Shown one piece after another: positions 23,341 to 33,539 of a stretch of DNA of 64,000 bases. Made by a program: the position numbers and the translations under genes. The number at the start of each line of letters is the position of its first letter. Positions within the stretch are counted from its first letter, which is position 1. This stretch comes from Blastobasis lacticolella. Its lineage: Eukaryota; Arthropoda; Insecta; Lepidoptera; Blastobasidae. The notes under the pieces are model-generated. The model ran no database searches. It was not told the origin of the DNA and saw only the letters and a list, made by a program, of their open reading frames with translations. The DNA is taken from NCBI GenBank assembly GCA_905147135.1, contig LR990056.1, forward strand, positions 12,720,001-12,784,000, given 5' to 3'.

Positions 23341-26300
23341 GTGACTATCCAGGGGTATGAAACCTTTTTTATCGAATATATTTATTTACTAAACAATTAT
23401 GCATCATGCACACTTATCAGTATGGTTTACAATGGCTGGTAAACTTCCGAAAACGAAACAAATCGATGTTCATTAAAAAAGTAATAACTCTGATACTATT
23501 AGTCTTAGAACACCAGTTACGGAACTCCAATATTATGCTTTGTCTATTGGATGATTATTTTGACAGCTCACAATTTCTTGGTCCTTCAGAATCAGAAATA
23601 ATTTATTGTAAAACTGTAGTAGGTACATTGTAGGTGGTATTTGATTTGGAGCAGACCTATAACAGTTTACCCAAATTTGGGTGTACAATAGGATGTTATA
23701 ATGTTACAATTTCCATTACAAATAAATTAATAATGTCACAACAATATTTAGATTATGTCAATATAATTACAAGTAATAATGTCATCATAATATCCAACTA
23801 ATGTCACAGATTGAAATATTTACTTATTCTCTATATTCTATTTATATATTCTCTGTCATTTAACCATGCCTTAAATTTAGTTTTGAATGCGTTGCCTTTA
23901 AGCATTTAAATGTCAAAAGGCACACGATTGAAAAGTCTTACAGCAGAGACAAAAACATTTTTAAACGTTACTGAGCCATTTGATTTAGGGATACAATAAT
24001 ACAATTTTTAACAAAATATTCGTTATGGTTTTTCAAAAATAAAATACACGTACTTCTAATATATAAAAGAAGATTATTTTGCTTAAATATATTTGCGCAC
24101 GCCTATGAAGTGTAATTTTTTTTTTCGGTAAAATGTACGACGGATAATGTCGTACTTCATGGACAGGTACCGCCCGACAGTGGACAGACCGTCGAAAATC
24201 GGGTTTCAAATAAAATAATCGAATATTGAAATTTAACATTTAGGTAATTTATCATTTCTTTTGTAACTAAATTCTCATTTATTGTTTGGATTTCGCCCTA
24301 AGAGACCTTTCACACCAACGATTTCGGCTCGCGCATTGACTGACCGAATTAAAATACGCACGTGTCGAAATCGTCGTTGTGGGAGGGTTTTTAAAATGTC
24401 GTATAAATAAATTGTAATTATAAAAGAAAAAAAAATGTTTTGTATTATACAAACAACATAACCATGCAACTATCGATTCCTAGTTCAAAGACAAAGATAA
24501 TCGAATAGATTCATTAACGATTTTACACTACCCCATCCCTTTTGTTAAAATTATCATCCTAAATTGGACAATGTATAGAAGTAGTGACCGCCATTTTGGA
24601 CTCTTGTTACTGGACCAATTGTCATCAAAATCTATATCTTAGCCATTTTAAAATCAATATCTATACCCAGATATTGATTTTGAAAGTAATTGGTCCATTA
24701 TTAAAAAGTTAAAACTGGCGACCACTATTTTTCTAAAATTGGCCCCAGATTAATATTGAGGGGGTACCAAGCGACCGGCCACACAGAAAAAATTTAAGAC
24801 GCAGACACGGCGCCTACTCAACTTACTTTCATACAAAATGTATAGAAACGTCGCGACACAAAACAAACCGCAAATACAGGGCGCGGACGCGACGCAGACA
24901 CGTCTTCGCCCTTTTGCAAAACCTACAGAAATGACGGGACACGGGCGCCGCGGGCGAGGCCGGGGGTGCGGGGAGCCGGGCCTCGCCCACAGCGCTTGCT
25001 GTCCTTGTCTTGCCTGCGTTCAAAACTGGTCCGTGGCGCTGCCGCGTCCGTGCCCCGTCTTTTCTGTATGTTTTAAAAAAAGTCACGTCCGCGTCCTTTC
25101 TGTGCCCTGTCTTCGTCTTACGTCTTTTCTGTCTGATCGACGCTCATCTGAGCATCAATCGTGTAAGCAATCGGTCCAGTAACAGCAAAGGTCAAAATGA
25201 CGGCCATTTTTTCTATTTAGACTAGAGATGAAACGGATATCCAGTTACTATCCGGTATCCGGCATATCCGGCGTGAATTTACTATCCGGCCGGATACCGG
25301 ATAGTGCGTTAATATCCGGCCGGATACCGGATAGCAAATAAATATATTAAAGGTACATAAAAATAATTTTATTGATAGGAAAAAGTAATCCCATAAATTA
25401 TTAATAATCCTTTATCAAAGCACCGTTAATTAGGTACCTACCCGTTGTTCATTTAGTAGGTATATATTTAATCTATCAAAAGTAAATCTAAGGTAAATTA
25501 TTAAAAATTGGGTTAAATACGAATTGCTCCTCCATTGAGAGGTAGCATTCGGTTTCGTGTGTCTTCTTATGCGAGCTTAAGATAATCTTTCACTACACGT
25601 TGTTCCACGATGCTGGGGCTAATTACCTGTATTTAGAATCGAAGGTACCGTCCTAGGTCGGAAGAATTGTTCAGAATAAAGTTCAAATTATTTGTATTTA
25701 ACATACATAAAACTTGAAATCACGTAAACACCTGCAGTTGTCTAATTTCCAACCCACGCTCATAGTTTGCACAGTCTTGTTCAGAGACTATGTCCTGCCA
25801 ATTATCCGGCCGCCGGATATCCGGCTATCCGGCGTATGGGGTGGCCGGATATCCGGTATCCTGCCAAACAACTATCCGTTACATATCTAATTTAGACACT
25901 ATATTTTTGTTGACTCTCAAGGGACGCTCATATATCGTTTTGAAAACAATCTGGCGAGCTAAAAAGTTTAAAATGGCGGGATCTTTTTATTTTATTTGGC
26001 ACCGGATTTGCATTGGTAGTCCCCAGCACCCCCCGGATATCGAATTTGACGGCAATAAATAAATAAATATGCTTGGACAAATTCACACAACGCCATCTAG
26101 CCCCAAAGTAAGAAAAGCTTGTGTTATGGGTGTTAGATAACTGATAAATTCCTTATATACAATATATACTTTATACATACTACACCTAGACCCGTAATAG
26201 AAATTAAAATTCAATTTCTGCTCGGCCGGGAATCGGACCCGAGACCTCTGCAAGGCGAACGGCAAGTTAACCAACTGAACCACTCAGGTCGTCTACAACT

Positions 26301-27095
26301 ATCACTTTTTACTAATATTGAAGTTATCTTAAGATCTAGGACCAATAGTTGCCGACCTTGGTCTTGGTGGATCTTTTGCCTAAAAATTGTTAGAAATCTA
26401 GTATCATTTCCTCGCAATATTTGAGAAAAGTAGTTAGTATATTTTCCTCGTCGTCGGTCAATCCTTAACTTTCCGAGGCTTTGCAATAATGTATACTATA
26501 ATTACGAACCAAATGTTTAGAATTTCTTATTTCTTAGATGCATAAATAAAAAGTACACATATTTTATTAAAATCGCACAAATACGCAACATAAAAGACAT
26601 TGTTCCATATTTAACTCAGTAAAAAAGTTTTATTTCATTTTGAATGTGATAATTTTTATCATTGCATATATACATACATACACAAAGCTCACGCCTGTGT
26701 CCCATTATTACAATGATTTTAAACAATCCACCATTTGGGTTAATTTTTTAAGTGGCAACACATTTGTTTACATTTTTGATCTTTAATTTGATCTCGTACT
26801 ATAGATTTTATTGCTTTACTCGAGCCTTGGTCGCATCGGCGCGAGTATTTTAGACTAGCAGCAGTACATCGCTTGGTTGGTTTTGATGCATCAAAATCGT
26901 CTCGAGCCGTGCCGAGGCTATCGGAGCTCGTCCGAATTACTCGCCTCGACGCGAACAAGGCTCCCCTGTAACTTTTGTTTTCGTTTGGCTCCCATCCTTC
27001 TACCCAGTGTCCATTGTTCTATTTTTTTTTGTTTTAAGTGTAGTATTAGTGTGGAGGTGAAGGTGGGTGAAGTATAACGGTGCATGGTTTAGCAG
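23341..27095. other. Intron 4 with a hAT-like element
   Basis: Intron of the plus-strand gene. It contains the hAT-like insertion at 25,223-25,889, a hairpin at about 24,595-24,695 (GGACCAATTG ... CAATTGGTCC-like arms), and a small inverted repeat near 24,307-24,390. An open GC-rich patch at 24,880-25,000 has no splice logic I can support. Confidence 0.6.
25223..25889. mobile_element. Non-autonomous hAT-like element with 8-bp TSD
   Basis: Ends TAGAGATGAAACGGATA and (inverted) TAGATATGTAACGGATAG are flanked by a perfect 8-bp duplication ATTTAGAC at 25,215-25,222 and 25,890-25,897. Both subterminal regions are dense arrays of CCGGATA/TATCCGG. 667 bp with no transposase. An 8-bp duplication and short inverted ends are the hallmark of the hAT superfamily. 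Confidence 0.88.
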
Positions 27096-27194
27096 GTGGA
27101 CTCTGCGATTCCGTTCAACTGCATCACCACGTCCGAGGTGGCGGACAGCGCCGCCGCGGCCGCCTCGCCGCCCGCCGCCGCAGACGACCAGAAG
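27096..27194 (+). CDS. Unknown protein, exon 5
   Basis: Acceptor TTTAGCAG, donor AAG|GTATCG, phase 0 to 0, 33 codons. Peptide VDSAIPFNCITTSEVADSAA then an Ala/Pro run and DDQK. It joins either form of exon 4 without a frame change. Confidence 0.8.
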
Positions 27195-27683
27195 GTATCG
27201 TGTCTAAGACTACGTAATGCCAACTCATTCGCTACCTACCTACTATCAGCTAACCCTCGGTCGACTTTAAATGCGCTACACCATTTGCATTCTTTTTGAT
27301 TCCATTTCCGATTAACACTTTCGTACTAACAATTTTGACGTCTTTCTCCATTTAGGTCTCCTTTCTCTGTCTTTGTAGCATCATTTTAATTTTTTATTTA
27401 AGAGAAATATATAACTATCTTAACATGTTTGGCATACGAATATTTTATTTTTCAATGTATATTTTCGACACACTGGTTGTGATGCAATGTACCGGTAATC
27501 GATGCCGATCTCGACCGTGGCCGGCGAGCGCCGCCTGCGGCTCGACGGCAGCACGACGCCGATGTCTAATACCACGAGTCGAGGTCGCGATCCGATCGGA
27601 TCGAGCGGAGGTCGTGGTCGGTGGGCGTGTCGGACGTTGTTGGAAGTCAGTCGCGTTGGCAGCTCGGTGCGGTGTGCATGCAG

Positions 27684-27803
27684 CCGCTGCAACTGGGGTC
27701 GGAGTACCGCGCGGTCGCCAGCCTCGTCGGAGCCGCGCCCGCGCCCGGAGCCGCCGTCCCGGTCGCCGCAGCCGCCGCAGCCGCCGCTTCGTCGCCCCAC
27801 CAG
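27684..27803 (+). CDS. Unknown protein, exon 6 (alanine-rich)
   Basis: Acceptor TGCATGCAG, donor CAG|GTACCG, phase 0 to 0, 40 codons: PLQLGSEYRAVASLVGAAPA, then a long Ala/Pro stretch ending SSPHQ. The 180 bp upstream (27,500-27,680) are equally GC-rich, so a longer exon through another acceptor cannot be excluded. The frame used here is open only back to about 27,621. Confidence 0.65.
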
Positions 27804-28088
27804 GTACCGCTCGGGCTCAACCGCGACCCCAGGGGTCGACCCTATGTCACTAGATCGGTTTGTGTGGTTTTTCATGCCAGTAAATGTTGCTAGAGCACCG
27901 GACAAGCGGCGCGTGTATAACGTGTCGCTGCGGGCCGATCAAAAAGTGTGTAAATGGTGCGCTCGATCCCGGTCCTCCCGCCGCCAAAGCGTCGCCGGGG
28001 CTTCGCGGTCGTGTAAAGCTTTCACTGTGTATTATAATGTGTTGCGAGCCGATGCGATGTGCGAGCTTAATGTGTTCCCTGTGCGCAG

Positions 28089-28172
28089 TCGCGCGGCGCC
28101 ACGTTCAACGGGCTGCCGCTGCCGCGCGCCGCCTACGGAGCCACCGCCGCCGCCTCCCCGGAAGAGTTCAAG
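28089..28172 (+). CDS. Unknown protein, exon 7
   Basis: Acceptor GTGCGCAG, donor AAG|GTACCG, phase 0 to 0, 28 codons: SRGATFNGLPLPRAAYGATA, then AASPEEFK. The following intron is only 73 bp. The donor matches that of exon 6 (AG|GTACCG). Confidence 0.78.
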
Positions 28173-28245
28173 GTACCGCCTCGTTCCTCGTTATGCTTAC
28201 ATTTTCTCGTCGCCAGCAATCTCACGTCACGCTCGCCCATTGCAG

Positions 28246-28690
28246 AAGTCTCTCGACGAGAACGGCAACTCGCTGCAGGGGCTCAGCTCGCCGCTCTCCG
28301 GCTCTAGTCAACTGAAAAAGCCGCGGAGGAAAAAGTCGTCCAAGAACGAGACGGTGATGACGTCCGACCAGATCGACGGCTACAAGGGGGACAAGGATCT
28401 GAACGAGGTGCTGCGCTTCATCGAGTCGGCGGCGGGCGGCACGCGCGCGCCCAAGCTGCCGCACCGCAAGCACGCGCACGACGACGACAAGGGCAAGAAG
28501 CGCTCCGCCGAGCGCCGCAAGGACAAGGAGCCGGAGCCCAAGCGCGCGTCCTCGCTCGAGGAGCTCTCGCGGACCACGCTCGAGGAGCTCACGGACGAGC
28601 CGCGGCGGCACGACCCGCCCGCGCCCGCCAAGCCCGAGCGCCGCTCCTGGGGCGACGACGCGCGCGACTACTACGCCGAGCCCGCGCCGG

Positions 28691-28728
<38 letters not shown>

Positions 28729-29214
28729 CAGGCCGCGAGCGCGGGCTTCCAGACCGTGACGAAGAAGCGGCGGCCGCGGCGGCGCGACGAGCGCGACGAG
28801 CCGCGCGCGCGGGCCCCGGAGCCGCGCCCGCGCCGCGTCTCCGCGCCGCCCTCCGACCGCTCCGGGGACTCCAACGACGACCTCGACTCGGTCCACTCGC
28901 TGCCGGCGCTGACCCCGCGCGGCGCCCCCACCCCCGCAGCTCCCCCGGCTCCCGCCCCCGCCGCGCCCGCCCCCGCGGCGGTGTCGTACGCGGACATCGC
29001 GCGCACCCGCCACAACATCCCGGACCTGATCGAGTCGTGCAACTTCTACGCGGAGGGCCCGCCGCCGGCCGAGCCGCCGCCCGCGGTGGTGGACGCGGAC
29101 ACGTACCCGGCGCTGGAGCCGCGGCGCCCGCAGCGAGCCAACGCCGCCGCCGCACCCGCCGGCGGGAAGCCCGCGACGGAACCGCCACGGACACAGGACC
29201 CGCCACGGCGCAAG
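28246..29214 (+). CDS. Unknown protein, large exon 8 with basic and Pro/Ala-rich disorder
   Basis: Acceptor CCCATTGCAG, donor CGCAAG|GTGAGA, phase 0 to 0, 323 codons. Order: KSLDENGNSLQGLSSPLSGS, a basic KKPRRKKSSK (possible nuclear signal), a likely folded helix DQIDGYKGDKDLNEVLRFIE, a long charged region rich in Lys/Arg/Glu, EELSRTTLEELTDE, poly-Gly, FQTVTKKRRPRRR (second basic cluster), SNDDLDSVHSLPALTPRG, poly-Pro/Ala, then VSYADIARTRHNIPDLIESC and DADTYPALE. The last two segments look like short linear binding motifs in disorder. Very high GC makes other frames open (for example 263 codons on the minus strand); those are shadows. Family not identified. Confidence 0.88.
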
Positions 29215-29758
29215 GTGAGATGTTTATTTATTTGATTTGCCAAGAGATTGAACTATTTACAATGCCCTTAAACTATTGTAACAATAACAATTTACATAAA
29301 TTTAATACCAATAACAGGAAAAGCTTACGTGCAGTATATAAATCGTGTACTCTCTTCGCAATGAGTGTTATTACCTGTAGTATCTATCGTTTTGTTTTGG
29401 CCAACCTACGTGTTTTTGATTTAGTGGTTTGTTTATCCCACAGTAAAAACTACATCCAAAATATTAGAGTTTCCGTCAAACCAACGCGGTGGCAATCAAT
29501 TGCATTTCCTTGCATGTATGTGAGGCTTCTAAGATGCGTGTGATGGCAGTGAGTAGCTTTCGCTGATTGCCACCGCATTCGCAGTTTAAACGCATAGCTG
29601 ATGATGAGACCTTAAAGGATGTAATTGCCGCAAAATGCCTCTTTTTCACGTTAACCCTGAAAGTGTTACATGGAAAACGACTCTTCCGTTGTGCGTTTAA
29701 ATATCACAATGAGCATCTTCTTAACGTAAATATATTTTAACTACTTTACCCAAGTTTA

Positions 29759-31525
29759 AAATAGTAGTTTATGCAACTGTCATATATGTCATGTATGATA
29801 AACAGACACTCATGTTTTAATACCTAATTATATGCAGTTGCATACACTACTTTATCTACACTCATATTTTTATGTTAAAATATCGTACCAATAATTTTCT
29901 CAACTTTGCTGGAAGTAAGCTGCGAGTCAGTTTTGTTGTATCTACGCGTCGAGGACATTCACATAAAGCGGCGCGAAATTCACTTTATTACTTTCACATT
30001 TATCTATTTATTTGCTTCAAATAAGGAAAAACATTCACAAACACAAATTACAACTATTAGAATAAATATTCTGTTTAGCGGGAAAATAATTACACAGAAA
30101 TATAAACAGGAAAATTTAAATTTTGAATTTGAATTTGTTAAAGACATCTTCGGTATTCAGCCTACATTTGGCCGTATACATTTTAGGTATTCAGCCGTGT
30201 CCGGGCGCCCGACAAGAATTTAAAAAATATCAGTGTTGCATAATGATTAAAAAGTAGAGATGTAACCGGATATCCGGCCACTATCCGGTATCCGGCCTAT
30301 CCGGCCATAATTTACTATCCGGCCGGATACCGGATAATGCGTTAATATCCGGCCGGATACCGGATAGTAAAAAATGTATGAAAAGCCCATAAAAGTGATT
30401 TTGCTCATCGGAAATGTATGCCCTTCTGATGCAGTCGAGTAAAAAGTCGTATCAAAACGTTTAAAAACCATAATTATTAATCAAAGAACTATTGATTATG
30501 TCGGCATCGGCACCTTTTCTACTCGTATCGTTCATTTGGTAGGTTAGCAAATTTTTTTAATAGTTTTCTGGTCTCTTCTTTTTGCACTATGCCTATTCCA
30601 TTAGCTGGAGTCAACTCTCCTTGTCTGCTTCCTCCATTTCTTTCTATTTTGAGCAGTAGCAGCGTCAATAATATTGTCCTTCAGGTCCCGTTGGTCCGCC
30701 GTCAGAGAGGTGGCGTGTGGGTGGGTGTCTTCCGCGTCAGCGAGTCGTCGTCGCCAAATTTAGGGCTACTTGCACTAAGGTGACCTTTGGGGCGGCGGAG
30801 CACATGCTCACACCATCGCATTGAGCGTTCTTAAATTTTCTCGGGCATAGGTGTGACTTTAAAACTTCCACGAGTGTGGACATTACGTTCTTTGCCTAAC
30901 AGGGTGACACCCGCTGATCTGCATAAATACGCATTTTTGTCGTGTGTAGTTTTGACAAGTGCTGTTTAGTATTAAATGTACTAAGTGTAATAATTTAAAG
31001 TCAATCAAGATATATTTATATTGATATTATAGATATGAAAACATATTATCCTGGATTAAAATATGAATTTCTTTATATTTAGAGGTAGTATACGATGTCG
31101 TTTATCCTCTACGATACTGTTGGCTAATATGTAATCCATTGGTGGGCGGAAGCATTGTTCAGTTCAACGTTCAAATTATTCACATTAAACAAAAACTTTA
31201 AATTACATAAACATATGCAGTCGTATAAAGTCAGCTTGTACAAACTTGTTCAGAGACTATGACCTGTGAATATCCGGCCGCCGGATATCCGGCTATCCGG
31301 CTAGGAGGCTGGCCGGATATCCGGTATCCGGCCAAACAACTATCCGTTTCATCTCTATTAAAAAGTTATTTTATTTTACGTTACAGCTGTAATGAAAATA
31401 GTATGGGAAATGCTGTATCATAAAGAATTTTTTTTAAATTTTATAGACTGGCGTGAAAAAAGTGTATACTTAAACGACTGTTTTCGAATATGTAATTGGA
31501 ACATTACGATATGAGTGTAGATAAA
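29759..31525. repeat. Dispersed repeat copy 2, interrupted
   Basis: Matches 4061-4715 on both sides of the hAT-like insertion. The uninterrupted copy reads straight through GATTAAAAAGTTATTTTACG where this one is split, so the older repeat was hit by the younger element. Confidence 0.85.
30255..31357. mobile_element. Non-autonomous hAT-like element with 8-bp TSD
   Basis: 1,103 bp with ends TAGAGATGTAACCGGATA and (inverted) TAGAGATGAAACGGATAG. The 8-bp duplication TTAAAAAG lies at 30,247-30,254 and 31,358-31,365. Subterminal CCGGATA arrays are shared with the 25.2 kb copy, but the interior differs and is longer. No transposase frame. Confidence 0.92.
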
Positions 31526-31707
31526 GTATGTTAAAGAAGTCATCCCATGTTAATACCCATATAATTGATGTACTTTATTTTTATGTATTATGTATATCGT
31601 TTTGTTGGTAGGAAACTAGGGATTTATCTATTATATGCTTTAAAAATTATTCTGTATACTCTGTTTCTTTCTAAATAAAGAAAAAAATAAATGTTTTCCG
31701 TGACCAG

Positions 31708-31876
31708 GAGCGCTGCAGTTCCCTAGCAGAGTCCGTAGTGGTCGCGGAGTCCCCGCCGCCCGCACCCGACGTAGTGGCGGACCGGCGGCCACCCGTCATC
31801 CTCCTGGACTCTGCCAGCCGACCCAAGGACATGGACGGCATCACCTTCGGATTCGACATCAACGAGCAACTGCTCG
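31708..31876 (+). CDS. Unknown protein, exon 9
   Basis: Acceptor TGACCAG, donor CTCG|GTATGT, phase 0 in and 1 out, 56 codons plus one base. Peptide: ERCSSLAESVVVAESPPPAP, then RRPPVILLDSASRPKDMDGI and TFGFDINEQLLG. The last part looks like a short conserved folded or binding segment. If the intron is retained the frame stays open to 32,287-32,289 through a 60-bp repeat array. Confidence 0.85.
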
Positions 31877-31969
31877 GTATGTCCCTACATCTAGGAAAGC
31901 TAGGAAAACTAGGCTACACGGTCTCTGTTCTCTCTAGAAATTTCCCGGGTTGGGAGATACGCGGCGTAT

Positions 31970-32210
31970 TTTTAAACTTCGAAGCGAAAGAGAGGAAATC
32001 TGTCGGGACATTGCCGCAGCTGTCGCCTTTTTTAAACTTCGAAGCGAAAGAGAGGAAACCTGTCGGGACATTGCCGCAGCTGTCGCCTTTTTTAAACTTC
32101 GAAGCGAAAGAGAGGAAGTCTGTCGGGACATTGCCGCAGCTGTCGCCTTTTTTAAACTTCGAAGCGAAAGAGAGGAAGTCTGTCGGAACATTGCCGCAGC
32201 TGTCGCCTTT
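31970..32210 (+). repeat. 60-bp tandem repeat, four copies
   Basis: Four near-identical 60-bp units around GAAGCGAAAGAGAGGAA and GTCGGGACATTGCCGCAGC, in the intron after exon 9. The unit length is a multiple of three, and the frame from exon 9 runs through all four copies (20 residues each, LNFEAKERK...). Confidence 0.92.
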
Positions 32211-32775
32211 CCACTACAGTCTTCTCAAGGCTTCAGTGAAACGTCGGGGAAACAAATTGAAAGGTATGTCGCGTGTGAGTCCTGTTTAATATAATCATAT
32301 TTATATATGTAAAGAACGCGAGTTTAGTTTAAAACAAACCAAAATATAATTGTTATCAAGTTTCACGTGTGGTGTGTGTACAGTTCCTCAGTTCGACATA
32401 CAAAGTTTCTTCCCTTATTTCACTCGCTGCAGATTTATTTTTGGAAATAATTGGAGATGAAAAGCCCATGTCCTTACCCAGATTGCCATCTATCAAATAT
32501 TATAAATAATTACTATAATTTTCTAAAAACTTTAGTAGTTTCGGAGATTTGATTACATACAAACCTTTATCACCTCCCTCTTTTTCTTTTCTAAATAATG
32601 ATTTGTTTATTTATTTCATTTACCAACAGATCTTAATTTTTTTACAATGCTCTTAAACTAGTGTTGTTAACAATTTACATAAATGTTAAGCCAATAACAG
32701 GCAAACTATCCACCTACACCTACCTAACTATGTACCTAATGTATATATAGCTAACAAACAAATCCCAATCCCCAG

Positions 32776-32982
32776 GTGGCCCGGCGCCGCGGCCTCGCTG
32801 CGACTTGGTCCGCGACGCCCTCGAAGTATGGGACGGCGGCGACGGCGGGGGCGGAAGCTCAGTGGCGCCCGCGGAGGGCTCGGTGGCAGTGGTGGCGGGG
32901 TGCGCGGCGCTGCGCTACGTGCCGCCCGAGCCCCCGGCCGATACACACCACCTGCTGCAGATCGTCGATTACGTGGGATCCG
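32776..32982 (+). CDS. Unknown protein, exon 10
   Basis: Acceptor AATCCCCAG, donor TCCG|GTGAGA, phase 1 in and 1 out. Peptide GGPAPRPRCDLVRDALEVWD, Gly/Ser linker, VAVVAGCAALRYVPPEPP, HHLLQIVDYVGSG. The tail runs into exon 11 as YVGSG-AWEDVV, which looks like one conserved C-terminal module. Confidence 0.85.
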
Positions 32983-33483
32983 GTGAGATTATTCATTCTT
33001 TAATATACCAAAGGAGTACATATGTAAAACTTACAATTTAGTTTAGACTTAGATGCACCCCACCCCCATGATATGCTCGAGATTGAGCCTCCGAGGCTGA
33101 CCTTCCTACTGATATTGTAAATGCGAAAGTTTGTAACGTTGGATGAGTGAATGGAGTTTGAACTGTTCAACCAGGCTCAGGGTCCTCAGCGGAACGCATT
33201 GACCTTAATAACATATATTTATTAAGAAAAACAGTCTTACACAAGTCTTATATACCTAGTCTGTCACAAAAGGGTTGGTCCTGTAATATACTCTACCGGT
33301 AATAGAAAACAACAACATCACACAGAGATGGACACAACCGGACCCACTCATCCAACCAGTAGTGACGATTGGGCAATCCAATACACCTTGCTGTTGTTGT
33401 TGGTTTGAATCTCCCTTTGAACCCGTTCCATCATAAATGCGACATTAATATTAGTGAAAGTAACACAATGTTGTTTATTGCAG

Positions 33484-33539
33484 CGTGGGAGGACGTGGTC
33501 CGGTGCGGTAGCGGCAAGGTGCGGTACTTCAGCGAGTAG
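33484..33539 (+). CDS. Unknown protein, last coding exon
   Basis: Acceptor TTTATTGCAG; phase-1 entry; WEDVVRCGSGKVRYFSE then TAG at 33,537-33,539. Summed over the eleven exons the coding length is 2,313 bp (short exon 4) or 5,280 bp (long), both multiples of three. The protein has no signal peptide, membrane segment or catalytic motif visible. The basic clusters suggest a nuclear or RNA-associated scaffold, but that is only a guess. Confidence 0.85.

Larger units (their letters stand above)
29215..31707. other. Intron 8 with nested transposons
   Basis: It holds the second copy of the ~650-bp dispersed repeat (29,759-30,254 and 31,358-31,525), split by a hAT-like element (30,255-31,357). No other exon candidate is seen. 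Confidence 0.75.

Noticed and set aside
28222..29013. 263-codon open frame on the minus strand
   Set aside because: Arg/Gly/Val-rich shadow of the GC-rich exon 28,246-29,214; no splice logic or recognisable motif.
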